A stretch of 64,000 nt of DNA from Trichobilharzia regenti (lineage: Eukaryota > Platyhelminthes > Trematoda > Strigeidida > Schistosomatidae). Shown here piece by piece: positions 33,060 through 45,462 of this stretch; within the stretch, counting starts at the first letter, position 1, and each line of letters opens with the position of its first letter. A program made the position numbers and the translations under genes. The notes under the pieces were generated by a model. The model did no database searches. It was not told where the DNA came from and worked only from the letters and a program-made list of their open reading frames with translations. Where the stretch lies: assembly GCA_944472135.2 (NCBI GenBank), contig CALYDD020000441.1:1-64000 (forward strand), written 5' to 3'.

Positions 33060-33492
33060 CTTTTAATTGATGGATATCCTGGACAGAAACATCGGGAGAC
33101 CATTAACAGCTGAATCACAGCGCCAAAGAAGACACTGCTCATGACTTTGGAGTACACAGGTGACGCTGTAGCTGAAGTCATTAAAAGTCGTTTATCCCAA
33201 CCATTTGAACACTGTTTTATGCACCTCAGCTACATTTAGTATTTACCAGTCGAAATATGATTCGACAGCGCGTTAAGGATAAATTACCACTTATGTCCAA
33301 CCCTATGTGTATACACTCATTCACATGGTCGTGTAGAGCTGATTACATTGGGCGTTGTAAGCATGTTCTCCGTAAACGCGTAGCTGAACACTATCCGGTT
33401 TGGTTAATGAAAGAGGAGCATAAAACAACGAGGTCTTCCATTTGTGAACACCTTCTGGAGTCAGGCCATTCAGACTCAAGTGTTGGTTTGTA
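33060..33492 (+). pseudogene. Penelope-like element, GIY-YIG endonuclease end
   Basis: The open part (33257-33493) reads RADYIGRCKHVLRKRVAEHYP and SSICEHLLESGHS, the C-terminal GIY-YIG nuclease pattern of Penelope-like elements: YIG, then an Arg-rich helix, then E/H...GH. The first GIY-like strand is degraded, the upstream part is out of frame, and no RT is attached. Confidence 0.6.
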
Positions 33493-33700
33493 GGGATTTG
33501 ATTGGTTTCAGGATTTCATCATGAGCTGACATTAGTTAGAGGAACATTTGAAAACCTGGGAGTACTGGACAGCTGTTTTGTCCTCGTTTAGGACTCTTCA
33601 GAAGTACGCACACACCATGATTCGAACCCAGGACCTTCCGGTTACAAGGCAAGCTCATATATCATTAAGCCACTGAGACCCAATCCAGTAGTCCTTGAAT
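33493..33700 (-). mobile_element. Sm-alpha-like tRNA-derived SINE
   Basis: On the reverse strand a tRNA-like head has a Pol III A box (TGGCTTAATGATA, about 33670) and a B box (GGGTTCGAATC, 33618-33629). A degenerate hammerhead ribozyme follows, then a CTAACTAATGTCAGCTCATGA tail region. This order matches the known schistosome Sm-alpha SINEs. Family by recognition, not by search. Confidence 0.6.
33575..33640 (-). ncRNA. Decayed hammerhead ribozyme in the SINE
   Basis: Reverse strand: CTGAAGAG core box, a stem-loop GTCCTAAACGAGGAC, then AAAA where the hammerhead consensus is GAAA, so the catalytic G12 position reads A. A GTC that could be the cleavage site lies at 33632-33634. Stems I and III are poorly paired. 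Probably inactive. Confidence 0.5.
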
Positions 33701-33744
33701 TCTAACTTCTGCCGACTCGCGACATACCGCGACCGGTAGACAAT

Positions 33745-33920
33745 GTCTTCGGCGGGTATTTGTCCTCACCCTACTGGTCACGGCGAGCTCGTGGCTTAAT
33801 GGTATACGAGCTCACCTTTTAACCGGAATGTCCTGTCCAGTACTCTCAGGTTTTCCAATGGTTCTCTGACTAATGTCAACTCATGATGAAATCCTAAAAT
33901 CCAGATTAGTTTACCAAAAT
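33745..33920 (+). mobile_element. Sm-alpha-like SINE copy with internal deletion
   Basis: Forward-strand partner of the previous SINE. The A-box region (GTGGCTTAATGG) and GTTCTCTGACTAATGTCAACTC tail are present, but about 75 bp covering the B box and the ribozyme are gone, between CTG/CTGTCC microhomologies. It faces the other copy head to head. Confidence 0.55.
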
Positions 33921-34141
33921 AATAAAAGAAGTCTAGAGAATAGTTTAGCTGTAACACTTCCTACATGTAATTACACACAACACATCCATACATTAAGATG
34001 GGATAGGATGACAGCTGTAAAATCTCATGTAATCTGGTGGAGGGAGGGAGAAATTGACAAAGGAACCTTTGTTTGTCGAATCAAATGCAAATACTCAAGT
34101 TTCGAAGTCGTATGATTATAATTGGTGCTATGATTATGAAC

Positions 34142-34408
34142 TGTGATGGGAGCGGGTTGCTAGCCAATTTGTAGACATCAATCTACGTCAGTGTCTAGGT
34201 CACTAATATTGGTCGTGAGAAAATATGGACAAGGCTGTTTCAACAACCAATCACAGCTCCAATTTCTGAGGTTACCCGAAACAACTAATCAGAAGACTGC
34301 ATCTTTCGACTTGAATAAGCTATAATAATGTACAGGGAGTATATATAAATACGTGTTGATTTCCGTAATATAAAGATATGTTGCCGGCCCATGTCTTCTT
34401 TTGTTACG
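34142..34408 (+). repeat. Diverged Gypsy LTR
   Basis: Homologous to the reverse complement of the LTRs at 12098-13194 (TGTGATGGG start, GTTACG end). It is strongly diverged, and I found no convincing target-site duplication. Old solo LTR or fragment. Confidence 0.55.
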
Positions 34409-35079
34409 GAAAAATAAATTTGGTTCGAAACGTCATCAGGTAAATAATGATACTGATTGCCACTGTGATTATGTATCTAATAAACAAACTAATATGGAAT
34501 TACTTACTACCACAGTATCGAAGATTTACACATAAAACAATTTAAAGGGAAAGTCAGGTTGTCTGCAGCTGACAGCCACCCAACCTCAGTCTGAATCGAA
34601 CTTCAACAGCTGCCACAACTCTAGTCAGTAGCGAAAGATCAGAAGCCACAGAATCCCGGTCCGTTTAACACAAGAGAGATTGTTAAGAAGTTTTAACTAG
34701 ATCAACGAATAGATCCGGGCCAATTACACTGTTGGAACATAAAAATTTAGTTAAACACAAAATGATTGGCAATGTTATGTTGAATTACATAGGAAAGAGC
34801 TCATTCGCTGTATTGCATTAACTTGCATGCAGTCACACGATACAGTGAGAGTATTAAAATGTGATATCGTTAGAGTGAGAGACAGAGAGAGCGGAGGCTA
34901 ATCACTGAATCGTCGCTTACCGGTTCCGTATGCAATCGAAATGATGTGACGCCTATCAGGCAAATCATGAAGCTGTGCGACAGTCTAGGATTACGAGCAA
35001 TAATTTATACTGAAAACGTAATCCAGTTATTAATACGCTGCGACAATATGTGATAATTGAAACAGTTATCTGGTTCCAC
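34409..35079. other. No recognised feature
   Basis: About 670 bp without a coding frame of note, without clear similarity to the other repeats in this window, and without tRNA-like boxes. Confidence 0.5.
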
Positions 35080-35436
35080 TGTCAGCCACGTCTTGTAAGC
35101 CGTTAATGCCCAGCTCTTGCTACGCTGGGCCTCACGCTGTCTCTCGAAGCTTCTCAGAAACGCTTGGTGTGAACGGACGAAAAAACCAGAACACAGATTG
35201 GCAACTCGAGAATACTTTATTGTAACACCAACATATAGCAAACTTCACAACTAAGGCCTATGAACAAATATTGCAATAAAAATCACAAGATTACTTCTGA
35301 CGGTTTGCTACTGACTTCTTTCTGAACAGCGACCGATGAGACGATGATTGTCGTATTGATGCCTCCGCGAAAATTGGGGAAGATGATTTTGAGCAAACAC
35401 CCATGAATTGATCGTTCAATCTTCATTCCAATGACA
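35080..35436 (-). repeat. P-element LTR without matching flanks
   Basis: 357 bp from TGTCA to TGACA, diverged from the P1 and P2 LTRs. The 5-bp flanks differ (TCCAC and AAACT), so it is not a simple solo LTR. The right flank continues into the LINE B antisense module. Recombination or deletion on the left side is likely. Confidence 0.75.
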
Positions 35437-36037
35437 AAACTCATTTACAGCATGTTCGCCAGCGTCTTCAAATGGTAGAATTGGATCGTTCATGGAATTT
35501 GAGTGGTTATGAGATAAATGGTTTGGAATCCATCTTCATTATTATTAATATTATTTCAGTTTAGATGCAGGGTTGTTCGACCTCGAACAGGAGATAAATA
35601 GAAAGTTATTCACGGCAGCAGAATACCAGAAATAGAAAGTATGTCAACATGAAAAATACATCAATGTTATATGCATATATAAATGCTTATGTCGATTGCA
35701 TATTATACCATAGTAAACTTTTACCTATATTGTAGTTGTGTTTTCACGTATTTATGCTAAGTCTTAGAGTTTATTTAGTGTCAAAAAATATATTAATGAG
35801 TATGAGCGTTTTAGTGTTCTAACAACTGATGCATTTGAGAAATAATTCATGGGTTCTGGTAGGGATAGTCATTGGGATGAAACAGTTTATACAGCAAGTG
35901 TTTGAAGGTTACAATAGAGTGACAGGTCCTATTTCTAGGAGTGAAATGTTCCTGTATGTCAGTGCTAAGTCTTCATGTATTCATGCTGCTAGTTTATTTA
36001 TAGTTTTTAGATTGCTAAGGGTGATGAAGTGCGTCCT

Positions 36038-37316
36038 TTAGGTGCTGTAGTAGACTAATAGCTGATTCGTTCTAGGAGTAAATAATTTATTAATATAATC
36101 AGTAGAGTGAAACAGTCTGTACAGAGAGCGTTTGAAGCTTGCAACCGAAGAGTGAGGTATGACATCTATAGGCAGGCTATTCCATATTATAGAATACATG
36201 ACTGTGAAGAAGTTTTCAAGGAGTGTTGACTTAAAGGAATGAGTTGTCACCGTGCAAGTTTGGTTACGCAGATCGTAAGAACCTTCCTGTGCGAATTGTA
36301 TGTCCCTGTTACCTGAGAATGATAATTCGTGAAGGCCCTTAAAGAAGACTATTAGGTTTATAATAAGTCTCCTTGTCCAAAGTGGGTCAAGTTTTAGGAT
36401 CATGCAGCGTGAGATGTAGTCTTTCATACAATCGTAGACAAGTAGTTTTGAGGTAAAATATCGTTGGATGCTTTCCATCATTAGCTTGTCACGTGTGCGA
36501 GTGCTGCTTATAATAAATGGACAGTATTCTAGTAGTGGTCTGACACATGTTTTGTACAGAATTAGCTTGGCTTCATTGTCGTGAAAGCTATTGAGTATGA
36601 ATCCTAAGAGCATCCTCGATTTCGTAGTCTGTGATGCTACCTGTTCAGAGAATGTCAAGTCACTAGAGAACCTCAGGCCTAGGTCAACGACACCTCGGGG
36701 TCTGGTTAAGTTAGCAGATTGGAGCGTTAATTTCAGGTCAGGTGAGGGTGGTCCGAGGCCTACTCAGCCACATTTGTTCAGATTAAATTGGAGGTTCCAT
36801 AGGGACGACCAAGGAGTCATTTTATCTAATTCCTTTTGCACTACATTCTCGAAGTACCCTAAGTCATCACGTTGGAATGTATAAGCTACCTTTAGGTCAT
36901 CTGCAAAGATGAATGGTTTCCTGTGCGTGAAGCAAGCGCATATGTCATTGATGTATTGCGTAAATAGGAGGGGTCCAATGACACTACCTTGTACAACACC
37001 AGAAGTGATAGGGCTAGGTTTGGAGGTTATAGACCCGAGTTTAACTATTTGGGACCTATTGTTAAGGAATGATTTAAGCCATCCTAATAACGGGTCACGT
37101 ATTCCTAATCAGTTCAGCTTATTTGTTAGCAGTAAATGGTCAACACGGTCAAATGCTTTAGAAATATCAAAGTAGATGACAAGTACTAGTTGCCGTCTGT
37201 CACGACTGCTGGTTACAAAATTGAAGAAGTCTAGGTGACATGTTAAACATGATCTGGATTTCAGGAATCCATGTTGGTTCGGACTTATAATATTGCGGCT
37301 AGGCATATGTTTGATT
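36038..37316 (-). pseudogene. LINE B reverse transcriptase (inverted copy)
   Basis: Mirror of 27072-28349: NQHGFLKSRSC, YFDISKAFD, FADDLKVAY and the C-terminal region, with the same two in-frame stops. Small differences from the other arm (for example SFKSTLLEN against SIKSTLREN) indicate that some time has passed since duplication. Confidence 0.7.
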
Positions 37317-38639
37317 AAGTTATCTTTAACTAGTCTCTAATAATAATAATAATATATATTCTTATTTTTTACATGAGGGACGCCAGTTTACAAGCATCAT
37401 CAATTCGATAAGTTGCACATAATATTAATAAGCATATTTAGTAAAGATAATATGATAATGTACATTATTTCCCTAGCTATGTAGGGTACACCAATTGTAT
37501 AGGCATGCATAAATATTGTTTTAATAATAATAATATATTCCTTCCTGTTTATGCAGGAACATACTTATTGTACAGGCATGGATAAGTTGTTATATAAATT
37601 ACACATAATTCGATGTGTGACTAAATTACAGTTTTGTTGTTCTTTCTGACATTAGAGTCAGTCGGAGAAGTCTGCTATATAGTCTGTTTGTGTAGCACAT
37701 AAAGAGATATAGAGATATTGTCTTCGGATTAACAAAAAACCCAGACATCAGATGAATGTAATACAGATATCTGGGAAAAATAAAGCTTGAAGTCAATTCT
37801 CTTACATAGCTTTGTTGTGAACAACATCCTTGGCTTAAAGATTATTGATGTATTATGTTGAGATCAGTGATATATTTATTCCATTTTTCAGCAGTCTTAT
37901 CGTAGTTTCATAACAGGAAAGAAATTTGATCGTGGAGGCGAAAACTATATAAGGTCATTTTGGGTTGTATTACTGCATCAAATGGTGCCTAGGTCGATTC
38001 CAGAATTCTCCATTTTCTCCATTTGTGTCTGCATGGCGGACTGTATTCGTAAGTTCAGTAAAATGTTGAAAACTGTTTGAAAACCAGTTGCTTCTTCATT
38101 TCAGATCATGAATACTCATTTACAGCATGTTCGCCAGCGTCTTCAAATGGTAGAATTGGATAGTTTATGGAATTTGAGTGGTTATGAGGTAGACGGTTTG
38201 GAACTAATCATAGCAGTTAGAATACAGTTAAACATGGAGAGAAGTACTTTTGATTCAGCAACCGGTGAATTTTTTATTCTTTTCGATCTAGTACCAGAAT
38301 AACTGCGGACCATTCCATTCAATATGTCGAATAAGCCACGCAGGAGTAGATCATTGCCATCAAATGAGTCAACTTGTTCTGAGATGCAGCTTTCAGCATG
38401 TTTTCGTTATATCATAATCTCCATAATTCCAGATGCTATAGGTGTGATATTGATCGGCCAGTAGTTACTGACTTCAGTTTTCGGGCCAGATTTGTGTTTA
38501 GGCATATTAAATGTTGTTTTCCATATATCAAAGTAAGTCTGAGTCTCCAAGGACATTGTGACTATTTTAAGAAGCGGTAGAGGAATGTCAAGGCCACCAT
38601 ATTTATAGAAATAAGATGATATACCGTCGGTACCGAAAG

Positions 38640-39700
38640 CCTTTGAACTTTTGAGGGTTCTTATAATTTGGTTATTGTTAGCGTAAGGGGCTTATATTTG
38701 GGCAGAAGATTATGTCTAGTACGTTATTACCTCTAGTGGGAGTAGTGACAGTTTGTTTACAGCCAAGTATATCCAGTGTGTCTAAGAACTTATCAAATTT
38801 AGTTGGGCCTGTGGGTATATCCCAGTTGATTTCAGGTAAGTTAAAGTCCCCACATAGGATCTTATGGTCGTATTGTAAGTCGGATAATTGCTCCAGAGTA
38901 ATGATAAGTAGGGTCTCGTAATTACTAAAGGTGCCAAGTGATCTGTAGGTGCATCAAATTAATGCTGTTACGTTATTTAAGTGTACATTAAACCATAGAG
39001 TCTCTGGCATGTTAAGTGTACTACATTCTAGCTGTGATACAGTAAGTGAATTCAGAAATTACATGAGACAAACCCCTCCCATACCACCTTACCTGTCACA
39101 ACGAAAGTGTGTGTAGTTATCTAATCTTATTTATTCATACCGGATGTTCGAATGACACCAAGATTCAGTGATGACAATTCCCGGGGGGTTTGATCTTACT
39201 GTGAGTGCTCTGAGCATCGGCCGTTTATTTAGAACAGATCTAGCGTTTATGAGGAATAGGTAAGGCTGAGAGTTGAAGTAGCATTTGAAGTATTTAAGAT
39301 CGTTAGTCAGAGCCGGATACGGTTCAGCACCCAGTCATATTGCTTGACATGCAGATCCTGTGTTTAGAGGAGTTTCCGCATCACGCCACCCAATGTCTCT
39401 CGAGTTGTTGTGTGCTGTTTACGGTGAAGAATTAGGCGATGGCGTACTGGATTTGCTACAAGCTAAGACACTTTCATTTTTAGTTAGGTTACAGAAGTGG
39501 GTAGGGTTATTTATTTGACCTATATTTGTGCAAGTGTCAAGTGTGCTTAATGGATACGGATGCACTAGACCGTTCCTGTTTTCATGCAAGGAGGGGGGCA
39601 GCTCTAGTGGTTTAGAAGCGTCAACATCCCTACCAGCTGTTTTTTCAAGGCTGACAGGGACGCGGGGGATAAAAAATGATTGGATCCTTGTGATGACCAT
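38640..39700 (-). pseudogene. LINE B endonuclease and RT fragment (inverted copy)
   Basis: Mirror of 24687-25709 with extra damage. The GDFNLPEIN-type block and NNVLDIIF-type region are recognisable, but there are frameshifts around 39050-39420 not present in the other arm. The 5' part of ORF2 (39419-39700) overlaps ORF1 as in the left arm. Confidence 0.6.
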
Positions 39701-41136
39701 GGCTTATTATTCCACCTATTGTTTGATGCTAGTTGTGTCCTTGTGTGGGTTTCGTGTGTACTGCACTGTGGGTTAATTCCCAACAGACTTGTACCATATA
39801 TCCGGTGAAAATTTGTTTGTGTGCCATACTCTGAAGACCCTGAGTTGTTGGTAGCCGAGTTCTGACTATTACCACTTGTGCTATTGAGGGTGACATTGTT
39901 GTGACATTGGATATTAGTGTGTACCGTGGTGCGATTTCGCACGTTGTGAGTGCTAATACTATTGACCGTGGGAAGTGTGGGCTTATTTAAGCTGCCGCTG
40001 TTTTTGTTGGCATGATTTAGAGGCATATTTTCCTTACCTTCAGCAATGAAGTTATGGCTAGGAGAGGACAATGTCGAATTTCGGGGGTTTTGACTTTTTT
40101 CTGGGGTTATTTAGTGGAATTTTAGATTCTGCTGTGATAGGTGGTATGGTTTATTATTTATTTGGTTACAGTCTAGTGGCCTTTCGGCTGGTGTTGCACT
40201 CAGATGGGATAATTCTGTGTGTTTTGAGAGGGGTGATGCGGTGTGGTCTACTGTATCTTTCACAGGGTTGGGAATAATGGCTGCGTGCAATGTCCTATTA
40301 CTTATTTCACAATTAGGCTTAGAGAGATAATTATATGCACGCCTTTCTATGACAGTTTTGTCCACCCCGACGATTACAGTTTTATAGGTTCTGGCTTGCG
40401 ATAATGTGTGTTAGGAGTGCATAAAATTTCTGGTCTCTGCCGGTGTTTCGAACTGAAAGCGAATAGGACAACACTTTTCATGTTGACTCTTTTTCAGCCT
40501 ATAGCACTTAGTCTTGGAGATAGACATTTTCGCCTCACTAAGTAAGATGCGCTGTACCTTTTTTAGTGGCTCATTGTCCGAAACGTTGTAGACAATAGCA
40601 CTCAGTTTTGCCTCGAGTCGTTTTGTTACTTCTGTGGTAACAAAATTAATGAGGTTATCTACCTTAGTTACCGATTCTGTGTCAAGCTTGTTAAGGTTTA
40701 CAGTTTTCATGAGGATAGTTAGTAGTGTCAGTTCACAGACCTGCAACCTGATATCGCTGATCTGATCTGATAATTTGGATATCTCGGTATTGGTTTCGAT
40801 GTTTTCAGCATTTACTGACTTATTGTTTTTCATTTCCCTTAACTCAGCCATAAGTTCTCCTATAGACAACTTTAGAAGTTCTATTTCTGAAGATAGTACT
40901 GAAGAAGAGCATGATGGCTGGAGTCTTCCGATAAGCACATAAGGTGAAGGGAGGAGTTCTGTATGAGCAGAGGGTACTGAATTTTTAGGAGTAGTGCTAA
41001 TACTAGCTGTCAGTACCGTTTTATCTTCAGTTCCAGCTCGACGCTTACGGCGTACACGTGAGTTATGTGACACATTATAGCCTTTTGTAGGTGGTGTATT
41101 GCTTGATGTAGCAATCAAGGACGTCAAATTAGCCAC
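39604..41136 (-). pseudogene. LINE B ORF1, most complete copy
   Basis: From MANLTSLIAT (41136) a 241-codon frame contains a basic patch (RRKRRAG), a predicted coiled coil (ELLKLSIGELMAELREMKNN... to about residue 150) and an RRM-like part (AIVYNVSDNEPL, CCPIRFQFETPAET). It stops at about 40411, continues in another frame as MDKTVIERRAYNYL (40365-40111), and ends with the Asn/Ser-rich segment (40071-39604). This shows what is missing from the truncated copies at 5042 and 23955. ORF1 proteins of this type bind RNA and help integration. Confidence 0.65.
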
Positions 41137-41340
41137 CAGTTTTATAGTAGATTGGGTTCGTAGCTTTTTACATTGATTAACCGTAACTATTAGAAATGAG
41201 AGTTAGCCGGTACAAGTCTGGAATCAGTATAGTACTTGTGCAAGTATTACAACAAGATAACTTTTATGTCAAGAATCACGTAAAAATGTACGCAAACGTT
41301 GAACGTATCGCGATACACTTTTACTGACTAGTTATATTGG

Positions 41341-41725
41341 GGAATTACATTATGCTTTATTTTTTCTGATGTATTTTTAATCCATGCGATGAACTTACTT
41401 GGGTTTTTTGTTAATGCGAATACAATATTTCTATATATCTTGCTGTGCTCCATTGAATGACTGGTTATCATATTGTTCCCAAAACCCAAAGACAAAAACG
41501 TCAGCAAACATGTAATTTAACCATGAACCAAATTTATGAAATTTAAATAATGCTTATCCATGCCTGTACATTTGGTGTGTCCTACACAGTAAGAAAATAT
41601 GTGTATTTTATTAAGACATTATTATTAAGTATGATTGCTAATTGTATATGTAATTTATCAGACTGATGATGCCTGTAATTTGGCATCCCTAATGTACAAA
41701 ATGAGAATACACTATTATTGTTAAT
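41341..41725 (+). repeat. LINE E-type 3' end
   Basis: Matches the reverse complement of the LINE E 3' UTR (17403-17770). The first hairpin arm is mutated (TTTTCTGATG instead of CCCAAGTA), but the GATGCC...GGCAT terminal hairpin and ATT tail remain. The stretch 41141-41340 next to it shows nothing recognised. Confidence 0.6.
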
Positions 41726-43300
41726 ATAATAATACTTACTAATCATGCGAGTTCAATTCTTAAAATTACATTGTTATTAGAATATTTAAAATGATTAAAA
41801 TATTTAAACATCAAATGTTCTCTTGCTTTACCACGCTCGTTTCCCTTATAACACTCAATTATTGTGCCTAGTGTATTATTTGATATACGAATTATAATAC
41901 TGATTATACTCTTATCATATATGGTTTGATTAACCCTACGGCTACCTGTAGACTAACTGCCATTCTTCAGTTTACACACACTGCAGTATTGCTAGCCAAA
42001 TGCCAAAATTTTGTTGGTTCTGTGTTAATATCTTTTTATAATATATCTAGACACGTTACTTTGCAATGTCAGATGTTTACTATATATTAGTACACTAAGT
42101 CCTGCCAACCGACCTCACCTTCAGTTCATACTACCTACATTGAACCCTAACTATAGTGTTCTGCTGAATCTTGCTCCACTATTCACAAAACCTATTCGTT
42201 TTACTCTTTAAGTTTTTAGCTTTTTATAAAGTAATCTGTTCATTAGGATGCATGCACACATATATAATATGTTCATAAAGATGTACGTGGAGACCTATTG
42301 GAAGCACTCATTAAGAAAGCTGGGGAGATGGAATATAGGGTACGAACATGTCTGGTACCAAGCAATATATTTCTGGTAGCCATAATAATCATAGTCTTAG
42401 AGCCTAATATCAAGAAAGGAGGGCGGGTGGCGCTAGCGGATCAGTAGATATGATGGTGTTCACGAAGGTGAATCACACCATTCTGCAGGAAGAGCAATAT
42501 GCCAAATGACGGCTCGAGATATTTCTGATTTTTATGAGGGCTTAGATCTTCATCATGAAAACGCTAATAATGAACGCCTACAAAGATCAGGCTTCTACCT
42601 TAAAATCTACACCATTCGCTCATCCTAATGTTGAGACTCGACCAAGTGAGCTCCGCGCCGATTTATGTGGCAGCTTATAAATTAACTTGCTATCCATTGT
42701 CGTAACTCCGAATACCACATCATAATGTCTTATCTCATTTATTTTCTACTAACGTCATAACTTGATCCTCATTAAAATTCATTAAACCTAACATTTTATA
42801 GATCTTTATGAATTTGATTCGACTTATTCTATTGCTAATCTCTGTAGGGTGCGGTTGTGCACCAAATAGACAAAAAAGCATGAAATAAAAACAACTGGCT
42901 TGAAATTAAGTGTATAAAGCCAAAAGTGGACATCATGATTGTAAGAACTATCTTGGTTTTATTATACATTGCAAATGAACGTTGTCGGCCTAAGGATTAA
43001 TTACTTCCCCATTCTGTTTCATATATAAATGTATTTATTAACGATATATTGCACCTACTTAATTTATTACACTTTAATGATTCACCTTAGCACTTTAACT
43101 TTTCTAAAACAGCTTCCAATCTCTTGTAAACGTTGTACCTACCTCAATATTGGTTGGTTATCGCATGCCTAAAACCACGGGATGAAAACGAAACGAAGTC
43201 AGTTTCCCGCTGAACCTGGAGGACAATTGCACAATTCACAAACTATACGGCCTAGTTCAGGCAATGAGTGTATTATATGTATATTCATATATATAAATAT
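41726..43300 (+). repeat. LINE A 3' UTR without coding part
   Basis: Follows 3300-4880 closely, including the conserved 200-bp block (43075-43275), but begins after the ORF and lacks the terminal hairpin. It ends in a TA-rich simple repeat at 43270-43320. Confidence 0.65.
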
Positions 43301-43326
43301 ATATAGATATAGATATAAATTCAGAA

Positions 43327-43359
43327 ACAACCATGAATTGATCGTTTAATCTTCAACCA
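43327..43359 (-). repeat. 33-bp fragment of the P-element LTR
   Basis: GAAACAACCATGAATTGATC onward equals the first bases of the P LTR read on the reverse strand. It is sandwiched between the TA repeat and a LINE B copy, so it is a remnant of a deletion junction. Confidence 0.55.
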
Positions 43360-44510
43360 TAGGGACGACCAAGGAGTCATTTTATCTAATTCCTTTTGCA
43401 CTACATTCTCGAAGTACCCTAAGTCATCACGTTGGAATGTATAAGCTACCTTTAGGTCATCTGCAAAGATGAATGGTTTCCTGTGCGTGAAGCAAGCGCA
43501 TATGTCATTGATGTATTGCGTAAATAGGAGGGGTCCAATGACACTACCTTGTACAACACCAGAAGTGATAGGGCTAGGTTTGGAGGTTATAGACCCGAGT
43601 TTAACTATTTGGGACCTATTGTTAAGGAATGATTTAAGCCATCCTAATAACGGGTCACGTATTCCTAATCAGTTCAGCTTATTTGTTAGCAGTAAATGGT
43701 CAACACGGTCAAATGCTTTAGAAATATCAAAGTAGATGACAAGTACTAGTTGCCGTCTGTCACGACTGCTGGTTACAAAATTGAAGAAGTCTAGGTGACA
43801 TGTTAAACATGATCTGGATTTCAGGAATCCATGTTGGTTCGGACTTATAATATTGCGGCTAGGCATATGTTTGGTTAAGTTATCTTTAACTAGTCTCTAA
43901 TAATAATAATAATATATATTCTTATTTTTTACATGAGGGACGCCAGTTTACAAGCATCATCAATTCGATAAGTTGCACATAATATTAATAAGCATATTTA
44001 GTAAAGATAATATGATAATGTACATTATTTCCCTAGCTATGTAGGGTACACCAATTGTATAGGCATGCATAAATATTGTTTTAATAATAATAATATATTC
44101 CTTCCTGTTTATGCAGGAACATACTATTGTACAGGCATGGATAAGTTGTTATATAAATTACACATAATTTGATGTATAATGGACTTACAGTTTGGTTGTT
44201 ATTTCTGACATTAGAGTCAGTCGGAAAAGTCTGCTATATAGTCTGTTTGTGTAGCACATAAAGAGATATAGAGATATTGTCTTCGGATTAACAAAAAACC
44301 CAGACATCAGATGAATGTAATACAGATATCTGGGAAAAATAAAGCTTGAAGTCAATTCTCTTACATAGCTTTGTTGTGAACAACATCCTTGGCTTAAAGA
44401 TTATTGATGTATTATGTTGAGATCAGTGATATATTTATTCCATTTTTCAGCAGTCTTATCGTAGTTTCATAACAGGAAAGAAATTTGATCGTGGAGGCGA
44501 ATACTAGATA
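43360..44510 (-). mobile_element. LINE B fragment: RT palm to UTR
   Basis: Colinear with 36800-37950 (shift about 6,560). It includes 43669-43866 (NQHGFLKSRSC, YFDISKAFDRV) and the QGSVIGP and FADDLK part (43469-43735 in antisense). The stop after NKLN is shared with the other copies. It starts inside the RT, next to the LTR scrap. Confidence 0.7.
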
Positions 44511-44519
44511 AGGTCTTGT

Positions 44520-44954
44520 TGGGTTGTTTATGGTTGTTGTGAAAATTCAGAAGCCTTCATCACGAGAAGAAAATACCCACAAGCAGTAGAAATCCATTAA
44601 TTAATGCGTCTAAAACTTATGTATTTTACTCTCAACAATGACATTGCGGATCAAATGAGATAATCATTTCACTGATTTCAAAATAACACATCAATGGACT
44701 ATAATTCAATGATTCTGTAAACAAAATGTTATGTATGGAAACTGACTTCAAGCTTTATTTTTTCCCAGGCACTTATAATCCATCCACCAAAGACCTGGCT
44801 TTTTCTTGATAATGCGAAGACAATACTTCTGTATTTCCTGATGTGTTGCACTCACTGACAATCTAGCAGATTTTTCCAACTATGCGCATAAATGATTGTA
44901 CTTGAGTGAAAAGGATGTTTTATTCTACTGTGATTAGCATTTATCAAGTGCATG
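44520..44954 (+). repeat. LINE C 3' UTR, left part, split by P2
   Basis: Same as 30970-31370 including the CCAGG/CCTGG hairpin. It is interrupted at 44954 by P2 and continues at 48556-48712. Confidence 0.65.
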
Positions 44955-45317
44955 TGTCAATGTAGTTGAAGATTGAACGATCGATTCTTGGTTGTTTGCT
45001 CAAAATCAACTTCCCCAATTTTCGCGGAGGCATCAATACGACAGTCATCGTCTCATCGGTCGCTGTACAGAAAGAAGAGTGAAACATCGTCAGAAGTAAC
45101 AATGATTTGTTATTGTAATAATAGTTTTCAGACCTTAGTTGCTTAGTTCGTTTATTCCTTTTATATGTTGGTGTAACAATAAAGAAATAACAAGCAGCAG
45201 ATCGGTGTTTTGGTTTTTGCGTCCGTTATTACTAAGCGTTTCTGAAACTCAAAGGAACAGCGTGTGCCCGAGCGTAGCGAGAGCTGGGCATTAACGGTTT
45301 ATGAGACGAGACTGACA
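44955..45317 (+). repeat. P2 5' LTR
   Basis: 363 bp, TGTCA...TGACA, AATAAAG word near 45177. Confidence 0.85.
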
Positions 45318-45462
45318 GTTTCTGACGATAGAAAGAGATCTGGCGGATAGAAACAGTTGGTGAAAGTTTGGATAGTCGCCGTTCATCTTTCCTGGTGCCG
45401 GTCAAGTCCCCTTTGAACAAGCAATATCTAGAACGTTTTTGGAATTGGCTCAAGTTCAACAA

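Larger units (their letters stand above)
35437..40430 (-). mobile_element. LINE B composite, inverted copy
   Basis: Reverse complement of 23957-28830. Homologous points sum to 64,387-64,388 throughout, with one net indel seen. It contains RT (36038-37316), UTR with hairpin (37710-37790), antisense module (38030-38302 on the forward strand), RT fragment, endonuclease and ORF1 C-terminus. The shared nonsense codons and internal joins show that a whole composite was duplicated. Confidence 0.8.
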
